NCBI RefSeq assembly: GCF_018623055.1
Contig: NZ_CP076019.1
Location: 2,999,516-3,063,515 of the forward strand
Length of the DNA: 64,000 nucleotides
Origin: Halorubrum sp. 2020YC2
GTDB lineage: Archaea > Halobacteriota > Halobacteria > Halobacteriales > Haloferacaceae
Reading direction: 5' to 3'
Every line of letters begins with the position of its first letter. The first letter of the stretch is position 1. Below the pieces are notes generated by a model. It had not been told where the DNA came from. It did not search any database and saw only the letters and a list, made by a program, of their open reading frames with translations. Position numbers and translations under genes: made by a program. Below, piece by piece: positions 6,791 through 14,948 of this stretch.

Positions 6791-9706
6791 CTAATCCCAG
6801 AACGACTGCGTGCGCGCGTACTCGCGCTCCTGTCGGAGCACGTCCCGGTAGAACTCGTCTTCGTCCTCGCGGAGCTTGTTGATGATCCGCGCGGCGTTGT
6901 GCGGCCCGACGCCGCGGGCGGCCAGGGCGATCACCGCCCGCTTGCCGTGCGTCTGGACGAGGCTCGCGGCGCGGTGGGCGCGCTCGGTGCGGCGCTCCTG
7001 CTCGTCGTCCTTCTCGCTCGCGCGCACCGCCGCGACCGTCTCGTCGTCCCACGGGTTGAGCGCCGCGACCCGGGTGGACCCGCACTCGGGACACTCGGGC
7101 TGGTCGCGGACGCGACGGACCTTCGTCGTGTGTCTCCAGTCCGCGCAGTGGAGACAAAAGAGGATCACCCGGTCGTCCTGAATCCGCTCTCTGACCGTCT
7201 CGATCACGTCGGCGTCGGCGTTGTCGGGCACGAGGAACTCCGTGCCGGCGGAGCGCCCGGCGGTGCCGAGCGGGGTGCGCTCCCGGGCGATCGCGAGGCC
7301 GAGGGAGCCGTCTTGGATCCCAGCGAGCAGGTCGGCCGTCTCCCGGACCGCGAGGTCGGCGTGGAACACCTCGCGGAGCGCCTCGTCGTAGACGGGCGTG
7401 TCTTCGAGGGCGGCGAGCAGGCGGTCGCCGCCGAACCGCCCGCGACCCTCTTTGTACCGCTTGACGGCGCCGAACTTCGCGGCGACCTGCGCGAGCGTGA
7501 ACTTCAGCGCGTCCGACTTCTTGACGGCGAGTTCGAGGTACGCCTCAAGGCGGTCGGGGTCGGTCGTCTCCAGTACCTCGCGGAAGGTCCCCGGGTCGAC
7601 ATCGTGGGGCACCTCGAACTCGATCCGGTACGGGTCGACGTCCATCCCGACCGACGAGCCGGCGCGCTGGCCGACGAGCGCCGCGAGCAGGCGCGCGAGC
7701 GTCTCGTTGACCTCGTGGCCGAAGGCGGCGTTGACCGCGACGGTCCGCGCGCTCCCCTCGATCGCGATCCGCTCGTCCGTGGGAACGGGGTGGCCGGCCT
7801 CGACGTGGTCGACGACCGACTTCAGCGCGGCGGCGACCGTCTCCTCGTCGGTCGGGTACCGATCCGCGAGGTCGGCGGCGACCGCCTCGGGGGTGGAGCC
7901 GGCCTCCAAGGCGGCCGCGGCCTCGCCGCGTATTCGGCCGACCTCCTCCGCGACGGGCTTCGGGACGGGGATCTCCTGACCGACCCACGACGGTACCTCG
8001 CCGGTCGGGTCGGGGATCGGCGTCACGTTCACCCGCTCCTCCTCCTCGTCGACCTCGGTGATCCGCCACATCTCGCCGCGCTGGACGAACGTCTCGCCCG
8101 GCCCGGCGAAGTTGACGACGAACTGCTCGTCTAAGGTCCCGATACCCCGCCGCGAGGACATGTCGTACACCTCGTAGGTGGACTCGTCGGGGATCATCGA
8201 GAGGTTCGCGTAGAAGTACTGCCACGTCCCCCCCGATTTCTCTACGGTGTCCGTCTCCTCGTCGAGCCACAGCAGGCGGTTGCCGTCCAGCTCGCGGACG
8301 ACCTCCTGGAACCGCGGCTCCGAGAGGTCCCTGAACGGGTAGGCGTTCGTGACGGTCTCGTACGCCTCGCGGGCGTGGACCCCCCCCTCGTCCATCACGA
8401 GGCCGACGATCTGGTTCGCGACCGTGTCGAGGCTCCCGTGGTGGATGTTCGCCGGCTCGACGAGCTCCTCGCCCGCGCGGCGCGCGATGGCCATCGCTTC
8501 GAGCGTGTCGTCGCCGCCCTGCGTCACGACGGTCCCCTCGGAGACGAGGTCGCGGCGGTGGCCCGCGCGCCCGACGCGCTGCAGCAGGCGGGCGACCTCG
8601 CGGGGGCTGCCGTACTGGACGACGTGGTCGACGCGGCCCACGTCGATCCCCAGCTCCATCGAGGAGGTACAGACGAGGCCGTCCAGATCGCCCGACTTGA
8701 ACCGGTCTTCCACGTCGACCCGGACCTCCTTCGAGAGCGAGCCGTGGTGGAGCTCTATCTCGGTGGGGTCGTCGGTTCCCCCCTCACGCTCTTTCTCAGC
8801 GAGCGTCTTGAACCGCGACCCGAGCGCCTCCGCGGTCTGGCGCGTGTTGACGAAGATCAGCGTCGACTCGTGGTCCGCGACGATTCCGCGGATCGTCCGG
8901 ACGTGGCTCGCGGTCGTCTCGTCTACCGCGAGCTCGCCCGCGAGCGTCGCGTCGCGGTCGGTTATCTCGGGGTCGAGGACGCGCACGTCGGTCCGCGTCC
9001 CGGCGGCGACCTCCACTGTCTCGAAGCCGCGGTCGCCGGGGCGGTCCGGGTCGCGTTTCCCGGTCCCGACGAGGAAGCGCCCGACCTCCTCCGGGTCGCC
9101 GACCGTCGCGGAGAGCCCGACGCGCTGGAACGGGCCGGCGACGCGGCGGAGCCGCTCCATGCCGACCGTGAGCTGGGCGCCCCGCTTGGCCGAGGCGAGT
9201 TCGTGGACCTCGTCGATCACGACGTGCGCGACGTCCTCCAGGGCGACCCGCATCTTCGAGCCGGTCAAGACTGCTTGGAGGCTCTCCGGCGTCGTGATCA
9301 GCACGTCCGGGGGGTCGTCGGCCTGCTTCGACCGCTCGTACTGGGTGGTGTCGCCGTGGCGCACCGCGACCTCGACGTCGAGGCGGTCGCCCCACCACTC
9401 CAGCCGGTCCATCATGTCGCGGTTGAGCGCGCGCAGCGGAGTGATGTAGAGGGCGGAGATACCGTCGCGGGGCTGGTCGCCGGGCGAATCCCGGGCCTCG
9501 ACGATCGCGTCGAAGACGGGGAGCATCGCGGTCTCCGTCTTCCCGGTGCCCGTCGGGGCCAAGACGAGGGCGTTCCGCCCGGCCGCGAGCGGCGGGATCG
9601 CCTCGCGTTGGGGCTCCGTCGGCGTGGCAAAGCCCCGGTCCGAGAGCGCCTCGCGGACCTCGCTCCCGAGGTGCGCGAACGCGCCCATCCCCGACTGTTC
9701 CGCCAT
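6791..9706 (-). CDS. Lhr-type superfamily 2 DNA helicase
   Basis: A 971-residue helicase. Visible motifs: Walker A PTGTGKT (residues 51-57), ITPLRALN (motif Ia), TTPESL (Ib), DEVH (165-168), LSATVG (III), and C-terminal RecA-domain motifs STLIFVNTR, STSMELGIDVG-like CTSSMELGID and QRVGRAGHR (VI). The region after residue 430 has the winged-helix and Lhr-core features of large helicase-related proteins. Near the C-terminus, CLHC and CPEC pairs about 25 residues apart suggest a zinc site, as in archaeal Lhr2-like proteins. Such enzymes are 3'-5' translocases linked to repair and replication-fork processing. The TATA-like GCTTAATC about 30 bases upstream of the ATG supports the start. It is divergent from the small membrane protein at 9843. 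Confidence 0.9.
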   Translation of the reverse strand: MAEQSGMGAFAHLGSEVREALSDRGFATPTEPQREAIPPLAAGRNALVLAPTGTGKTETAMLPVFDAIVEARDSPGDQPRDGISALYITPLRALNRDMMDRLEWWGDRLDVEVAVRHGDTTQYERSKQADDPPDVLITTPESLQAVLTGSKMRVALEDVAHVVIDEVHELASAKRGAQLTVGMERLRRVAGPFQRVGLSATVGDPEEVGRFLVGTGKRDPDRPGDRGFETVEVAAGTRTDVRVLDPEITDRDATLAGELAVDETTASHVRTIRGIVADHESTLIFVNTRQTAEALGSRFKTLAEKEREGGTDDPTEIELHHGSLSKEVRVDVEDRFKSGDLDGLVCTSSMELGIDVGRVDHVVQYGSPREVARLLQRVGRAGHRRDLVSEGTVVTQGGDDTLEAMAIARRAGEELVEPANIHHGSLDTVANQIVGLVMDEGGVHAREAYETVTNAYPFRDLSEPRFQEVVRELDGNRLLWLDEETDTVEKSGGTWQYFYANLSMIPDESTYEVYDMSSRRGIGTLDEQFVVNFAGPGETFVQRGEMWRITEVDEEEERVNVTPIPDPTGEVPSWVGQEIPVPKPVAEEVGRIRGEAAAALEAGSTPEAVAADLADRYPTDEETVAAALKSVVDHVEAGHPVPTDERIAIEGSARTVAVNAAFGHEVNETLARLLAALVGQRAGSSVGMDVDPYRIEFEVPHDVDPGTFREVLETTDPDRLEAYLELAVKKSDALKFTLAQVAAKFGAVKRYKEGRGRFGGDRLLAALEDTPVYDEALREVFHADLAVRETADLLAGIQDGSLGLAIARERTPLGTAGRSAGTEFLVPDNADADVIETVRERIQDDRVILFCLHCADWRHTTKVRRVRDQPECPECGSTRVAALNPWDDETVAAVRASEKDDEQERRTERAHRAASLVQTHGKRAVIALAARGVGPHNAARIINKLREDEDEFYRDVLRQEREYARTQSFWD

Positions 9707-9807
9707 TATGTAATCGTTGGACGTTGGGCGCTCGGGCGATTAAGCCCGTCGCTGTGCGAGGTCGGCTGTAAGACGGTTCCGGTTGTTTTGGAAAACACAC
9801 CGGGCGG

Positions 9808-9817
9808 AAAAATATTT
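9808..9817 (+). promoter_or_regulatory. Probable TATA box of the 9843 gene
   Basis: AAAAATATTT lies 26-35 bases before the ATG at 9843, the usual haloarchaeal spacing for a leaderless transcript, and argues for that ATG over the in-frame upstream codons. Confidence 0.55.
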
Positions 9818-9842
9818 CAACCGCGGCCGATCAACCCCGCGT

Positions 9843-10223
9843 ATGCCCTCCCCGTTCCGCGCGTTCGAGACGTGGTTCGCGCTGCTGTTGACCGTCGGCA
9901 CCCTCGCGCGGATCGCCGCCGGTGCGGCGTCGTCCCTCCCGAGGTCCGCCGAGGTGCTGGCCGGTCCGCTCCTCGCGCTCTGCGTCGCGGTCGCGCTCCT
10001 CCGGCGGGATCCGGACCTGAACGTCGGGCGGCTCTGGCGGGTCGGATTCACCGCGTACGCCGTCGGTATCGCCCTCGCAGTCCCCGGGATCCTCGGCGGC
10101 TGGTTGGCCGCGTACGAACGGTACGTGTTCCCCGTCGCCGTCGGGGTCGCGCTCCTCGCGGAACCGGTGTACGAGTCCGACCTGGGAACCGGGGACGCGA
10201 TACCGTTCTCCGACCGAGGCTGA
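9843..10223 (+). CDS. Small haloarchaeal membrane protein
   Basis: A 126-residue protein with four hydrophobic segments (about residues 8-28, 34-50, 65-85 and 95-110) and a short polar C-terminus ending FSDRG. Start chosen at the ATG at 9843 because a strong AT-rich promoter element (AAAAATATTT, 9808-9817) sits at the right distance. No catalytic or binding motif is visible. It is divergent from the Lhr-type helicase and converges on the large histidine kinase. Function unknown. Confidence 0.6.
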   Translation: MPSPFRAFETWFALLLTVGTLARIAAGAASSLPRSAEVLAGPLLALCVAVALLRRDPDLNVGRLWRVGFTAYAVGIALAVPGILGGWLAAYERYVFPVAVGVALLAEPVYESDLGTGDAIPFSDRG

Positions 10224-10315
10224 CGGGAGCGGCAGCGGCGCGGCCGAACCGTCGGGCCGGTCTGGCGCCGTCGGCGGACGCCTCCGAAGCCCGGACACGA
10301 TCCCAAGCGCTCCGC

Positions 10316-13300
10316 TCAGTTGGCGACCGGCAGTTCGACGACGAACACGCTGCCCGTCGGTTCGTTGTCCTCGACCCAGACGTCGCCGCCGTACCTGTCG
10401 ACGAGCGTCTTGACGAGGTACAGCCCGACGCCGGTCCCGCCGCTCTCGAGGCCCTTCTCGCCCTCTTGGAAGATGTCCTCCTTGTGGTCGTCCGCGATGC
10501 CGGGGCCGTTGTCGGCGATCCGCACGCGGACGGTGTCGGCCGAGACCCGCGTCGACACCGCTATCTCGGCCACGTCCTTGTCGTTGTGGACGACCGCGTT
10601 CGTCAGCAGGTTCCGGAACACCGCCTCCAGCAGTTCGTCGGCCAACACCGTCACGTCCGGGATGGGTCCGTCCACGGCCACCGTCGCCCGGTCCTGATCC
10701 GAACGGATCTGCGCTATCTGCGCGTTGAGTTCGGCCCGGAGGTTCATCGGTGACCGGTCGGCTCCCACCTGTAGCAACACCTCGGTGACGTCTCTGGCCG
10801 TCTCAGTAATCTCCATCGCCTGCCTCGCCGCCTCGATGACCGTCCGGGCGTACGTCTGGCTCTGATCGTCGACGAGCGCGTCCGCGAGCAGGTCGGTGTA
10901 CGACTCGACGACCATCAGCTGGTTCCGGATGTCGTGGCGCACGACCTGGTTGAGCAGCGTGAGGTTGTCGCGCTGCTCCTCGAGCGTCCGCTCGTACCGC
11001 TTGAGGTCGGTGACGTCGCGGGCGTATCCCAACACCGCGTCCTCGCCGGTCTCCGGGATCTCGTACGGGATCTTCGTCGTCTGGAGGACGCGCGTCTCCC
11101 CGTCGGCGGTCGTCAGGGTCTCCTCACCGATCGCCTTCGGTTCGCCGGACTCGATCACCTCCAGATCGTCCTGTCGGAACGCCGCGGAGTCGTCGGCGTC
11201 CGGGATGATATCGCCTTCGGACCTCCCCTCGACCTCCTCCGGCGTCAGCCCGTACGCCGACGCGGTCGCCTCGTTCGCCAGGAGGTACTCGCCCTCGCGG
11301 TTCTTCACGAACACCAGGTCCGGCACGAGGTCGATGATCTTCCGGAGCTCCTCGCGCGTCGCCTCGAGGGCCATCTCGTACTCCTTCCGCGACGTGACCT
11401 CGGAGAACACGCCCACCAGCCGCCGCGAGCCGTCCTCGGACTCGACGAGTTCGGCGCGCACCTCGCCCCACAGCTGTTCGCCGTCGGCGGTCCGGATCCG
11501 GTACTCCGTCTTGAGCGGCTCGTCGGTCGACTTCGCCCGCTCGATCGCCCGCTCTAACGTCTGGAGGTCGTCCGGGTGGACGTACTCGGCGAACGCCTCG
11601 TACGTCCCCTCGAACGTTCCCGGTTCGAGCCCGAACAGCCGCTCCATCGACTCGGTCCAGATCACCTCGTCGGTCCTCAGGTCCCACTCCCAGACGCCGG
11701 TCCTCGTGGCGTCGAGCGCGACCGTCAGGCGCTGTTTCGTCTCCTCGAGCGCCCGCTCCCGCTCCTTCCGATCGGTGACGTCCTGAAACAGCCCCAACAC
11801 GCCGACTATCTCACCGGTCTCATCGTACTGCGGGTCACCGACGGTCCTGACCCATCGAGTCCCGCCGGACGCCGTGAGGATCCGCAGTTCGAGGTCGTAC
11901 GACTCGCCCGTCTCCGTCAGCCGGCCGAACGCCTGCTCGACGGTGTCGCGGTCGTCCGGGTGGTAGAAGTCCAACGCGTCCTCCAGATCGATCGGCTCGT
12001 CGGTCGGCACCTCGTGGATCCGGTACACCTCGTCGCTCCACGTCACCGACTCGTCGACCAGGTCCACCTCCCACCAGCCGATCGACGCGCTCTGTTGCGT
12101 CCGCTCGATGAGCCGTCGCGTCCGTATCAGCTCCTTCTCCCGCCGCTTCTGCTCGTCGACGTCGAGGTGAATCCCGACCGCTCGGACCGGCTCGCCGTCC
12201 TCGTCGCGCTCCACGACCTTCCCGACGGTGCGGATCCACTTCCACTCGCCCGCCGCGGTGCGCATCCGATGCTCCGCGTCGTAGTACTCCGTCTCGCCGG
12301 CCATATGCTCCGACAGGGCGGCCTCGGCCGACTCCACGTCGTCGGGGTGGACGCGCCGCTCCCACGCGTCGAGGTGCGGTTCGATCCCGTCGAGCGAGCG
12401 GCCCAGCATCGCCGCCCACTGGTCGTTGAACTCGACCTCGTCCGTGGTCATGTCCCAGTCCCAGACGCCGAGTTGCGCCCCCTCGACCGCGAGTTCGAGC
12501 CGGTCTTTGAGCTGTTCGAGCGCCCGCTCCCGCTCCCGCTGCTCGGTGATGTCCGTCGAGACGCCGCACACTCCGCGGATCGTCCCCTCCTCGTCGTACA
12601 CGGGAGACTTCCGCGTCAGCCGAACGGTCTCTCCGTCGGGCGTCGGGATCGTCTCTTCGATCTCGATCCGTTCGCCGTCCTCGACGACCCGGCGGTCGTC
12701 CAACCGGGCCTGCGCCGCGACGGCCTCCGGGAAGAGCTCCTCGTCGGTCATGTCGACCGGGTCCTCGTCCACGTCGAACACGTCGCGGCACGCCTGGTTC
12801 ATCAGGAGGTACCGCCCGTCGGTGTCCTTCAGGAACACCGCCGCGGACATCGTCTCCAACACGGTCTGGAACCGGCGGTGCGTGCGGCGGAGCTCCCGTT
12901 CCCGGCGCTTCCGCTCCGTGGCGTCGCGGGCGACGCCGACGATCCGCGTCACCGTTCCGTCGTCGACGACCGGGGTAAGCTTCGTCTGCCAGTCGGTCGT
13001 CCCCCCCGGGAACTCGAGCTGCTCCTCGTACTCGATCGTCGTCCCCCGCTCGACGCAGAGCCGATAGTTCGTCTCGACCGCGGCCCCCTGTTGCTCTCCG
13101 AGGAGCTCTCGCGGCGTCTTCCCGAACATCGCGTCCTCGGTCAGCCCGGTCTGTCGCTGGTGTGCGGTGTTGTTCTGCCTGAACGTGAACTCGTACTCGC
13201 CGTCCGTCCGCGCCACGTCAACGAGAAAGATCGCGTCGTCAGCCTCCTGAAACATCGCCTCGTAAACGCTTGTCACCTCGCCGCCGTCAGATCCGAACCG

Positions 13301-13333
13301 ATCGGCACCGTTCGTAGATGAACCTCCTCCCAT
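10316..13333 (-). CDS. Soluble six-PAS sensor histidine kinase
   Basis: A 1005-residue protein with no membrane segment. Six consecutive PAS/PAC units occupy roughly residues 23-140, 145-270, 275-400, 400-525, 525-650 and 655-785; several have the WxW...HPDD pattern of PAS_3 domains (for example GVWDWDM and RVHPDD). The kinase core follows: an H-box VVRHDIRNQLMVV near residue 800, then an ATPase domain with NLLTNAVVHN (N box), IADNGPGI (G1) and GGTGVGLYLVKTLVDRYGG (G2). There is no receiver or output domain, so a separate partner must receive the phosphate. It probably senses a cytoplasmic signal such as redox state or light (inference from family). AT-rich CTATTATTA about 35 bases upstream of the ATG is the likely promoter. 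Confidence 0.9.
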   Translation of the reverse strand: MGGGSSTNGADRFGSDGGEVTSVYEAMFQEADDAIFLVDVARTDGEYEFTFRQNNTAHQRQTGLTEDAMFGKTPRELLGEQQGAAVETNYRLCVERGTTIEYEEQLEFPGGTTDWQTKLTPVVDDGTVTRIVGVARDATERKRRERELRRTHRRFQTVLETMSAAVFLKDTDGRYLLMNQACRDVFDVDEDPVDMTDEELFPEAVAAQARLDDRRVVEDGERIEIEETIPTPDGETVRLTRKSPVYDEEGTIRGVCGVSTDITEQRERERALEQLKDRLELAVEGAQLGVWDWDMTTDEVEFNDQWAAMLGRSLDGIEPHLDAWERRVHPDDVESAEAALSEHMAGETEYYDAEHRMRTAAGEWKWIRTVGKVVERDEDGEPVRAVGIHLDVDEQKRREKELIRTRRLIERTQQSASIGWWEVDLVDESVTWSDEVYRIHEVPTDEPIDLEDALDFYHPDDRDTVEQAFGRLTETGESYDLELRILTASGGTRWVRTVGDPQYDETGEIVGVLGLFQDVTDRKERERALEETKQRLTVALDATRTGVWEWDLRTDEVIWTESMERLFGLEPGTFEGTYEAFAEYVHPDDLQTLERAIERAKSTDEPLKTEYRIRTADGEQLWGEVRAELVESEDGSRRLVGVFSEVTSRKEYEMALEATREELRKIIDLVPDLVFVKNREGEYLLANEATASAYGLTPEEVEGRSEGDIIPDADDSAAFRQDDLEVIESGEPKAIGEETLTTADGETRVLQTTKIPYEIPETGEDAVLGYARDVTDLKRYERTLEEQRDNLTLLNQVVRHDIRNQLMVVESYTDLLADALVDDQSQTYARTVIEAARQAMEITETARDVTEVLLQVGADRSPMNLRAELNAQIAQIRSDQDRATVAVDGPIPDVTVLADELLEAVFRNLLTNAVVHNDKDVAEIAVSTRVSADTVRVRIADNGPGIADDHKEDIFQEGEKGLESGGTGVGLYLVKTLVDRYGGDVWVEDNEPTGSVFVVELPVAN

Positions 13334-13444
13334 AATCTCGCTGCTTTTTCCTTACGTTACTGAGAGTAATAATAGTGCGGATGTCAACGCGGGGAACGGG
13401 CCGCCCGTCGACCCCGCTCGCGGCCCCTCACGGCGCCGCGCCCG

Positions 13445-14878
13445 CTACGTCACGCCGCCGTCGCCCGTCGCGTACGCCTCGTGTGCGCCCGATTCGAGGA
13501 TCGCCTCGGTCACGTCGACGACTTCCAGCACGTCGGCAAAGGAGGTGTAGGGGGCCGCCGGACAGACGCGCACCACGTTCGGCGGGCGGAAGTCGACGAC
13601 GACGCCCCGGTCCCTGAGCGCCTCGCTCAGTCGCTCGGCCTCGGGGTGTTCGAGGGCGACGTGACCGCCCCGGCCGGCGTGTTCGCGGGGCGTGCCGACC
13701 GACACCTCGGGGAGCCGGTCGTCGACGAGGGCGATGAGGAAGTCGGTCAAGGCGAGCGACTTCTCGCGTAAGCGCTCGATCCCGGCCTCCCGGAGTAGTT
13801 CGACGGAGCCTTCGAGCGGCGCGGCCGCGAGCAGCGGCGGGGTGCCGATCTGCCACGCGCCCGCCGAGTCGGCGGGGGTGAACGCGGCGTTCATCTCGAA
13901 CTGCGTCGCCTTCTCGTGGCCCCACCACCCCGCGAGGGCGGGGGTGAGCCCGTGGTGGCGCCCCGCGACGAACAGCGCGCCGATCGAGCCGGGGCCGGCG
14001 TTGAGGTACTTGTACGTACACCACACCGCGAAGTCGACGCCCGCCGCGTCGAACTCGTGCGGGACGGCGCCCGCGGAGTGGGCCGCGTCGAAGCCGGCGT
14101 ACGCGCCCGCTTCGTGGGCGGCCGCGGCGATCCGCTCCACGTCGAACAGCTGGCCGGAGCGGTACAGCGCGGTCGGCATGAAGACGACCCCGATATCCTC
14201 GTGCGCCGCCAGCGCGGCCTCGACGTCTCGCGGGTCGATCGTCCGGCCGTCGCGGCTCGGAACGACTCGGAGCTTCTCGTCGGGGTCGATCCCGCGCTGG
14301 CGCAGTTGCGCCCGGATCGCGTAGTGGTCGGAGGGGAAGTCGAGTTCGTTGACGAGGACCGCGGGGTCCGCGTCGGGGTCGCCGTCCGGCGCCCACTCCC
14401 CGTCGGCGGCCTCGAACTCCTCGCGGTCCGGGCCGTTCCCGGCCAGCAGCTCGTCGAGGAAGGTGCCGACGAGCGTGTGGATGTTCACCGTGATCGAGTT
14501 GCCGACGACCACCTCCTCGGGGGCCGCGCCCACGAGCGGCGCGAGCGCGTCGCCCAGCCGCTCCCCGACCTCGAACCACGGCGGGTCGGCGTCGGTCCAC
14601 CCCGCGATGAGCAGGTCGCGCCACTCGTCGACGACGCGGTCGAGGCTCGCGAGGGCCGCGTCGCTCGCGGGCCCGAGCGAGTTGCCGTCCATGTACAGTA
14701 GGTCGTCCGGCACGCGGTACCGGTCCGCGAACCCGGAGAGCGGGTCGTCCTCGTCGAGCCGGGCAGCGAGGCGGGCGGGATCGGCGTCAGCGTCGCCGGC
14801 CGCTCCCCCGCCGTCGCCCTCCCAACCGAGCCCCTCGCCCGCGAGCGCGTCCCGCGCGGGAGCGTACGGATCGTCCAT
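13445..14878 (-). CDS. kynU: Kynureninase
   Basis: A 477-residue PLP-dependent enzyme of aminotransferase class V fold. Family features: LYMDGNSLGP near residue 68, the GNSITVN segment, ELDFPSDHYA, GFDAAHSAGAVPHEF, the PLP-lysine motif CTYKYLNAGPGS, then the GWWGH and the GTPPLLAA segments. These match kynureninase (EC 3.7.1.3), which hydrolyses L-kynurenine or 3-hydroxykynurenine to anthranilate or 3-hydroxyanthranilate plus alanine in tryptophan degradation. The N-terminal 30 residues are a Gly/Asp-rich extension. TATA-like AACGCTTAGT at 14901-14910, 23-32 bases from the ATG, supports the start. No other kynurenine-pathway gene is in the window. Confidence 0.92.
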   Translation of the reverse strand: MDDPYAPARDALAGEGLGWEGDGGGAAGDADADPARLAARLDEDDPLSGFADRYRVPDDLLYMDGNSLGPASDAALASLDRVVDEWRDLLIAGWTDADPPWFEVGERLGDALAPLVGAAPEEVVVGNSITVNIHTLVGTFLDELLAGNGPDREEFEAADGEWAPDGDPDADPAVLVNELDFPSDHYAIRAQLRQRGIDPDEKLRVVPSRDGRTIDPRDVEAALAAHEDIGVVFMPTALYRSGQLFDVERIAAAAHEAGAYAGFDAAHSAGAVPHEFDAAGVDFAVWCTYKYLNAGPGSIGALFVAGRHHGLTPALAGWWGHEKATQFEMNAAFTPADSAGAWQIGTPPLLAAAPLEGSVELLREAGIERLREKSLALTDFLIALVDDRLPEVSVGTPREHAGRGGHVALEHPEAERLSEALRDRGVVVDFRPPNVVRVCPAAPYTSFADVLEVVDVTEAILESGAHEAYATGDGGVT

Positions 14879-14948
14879 ACACGAGGGCGCCGCGCCGGCG
14901 ACTAAGCGTTTCCGGGGTCGGGCGGGAGTTTAAAAATCCGACCGAGCG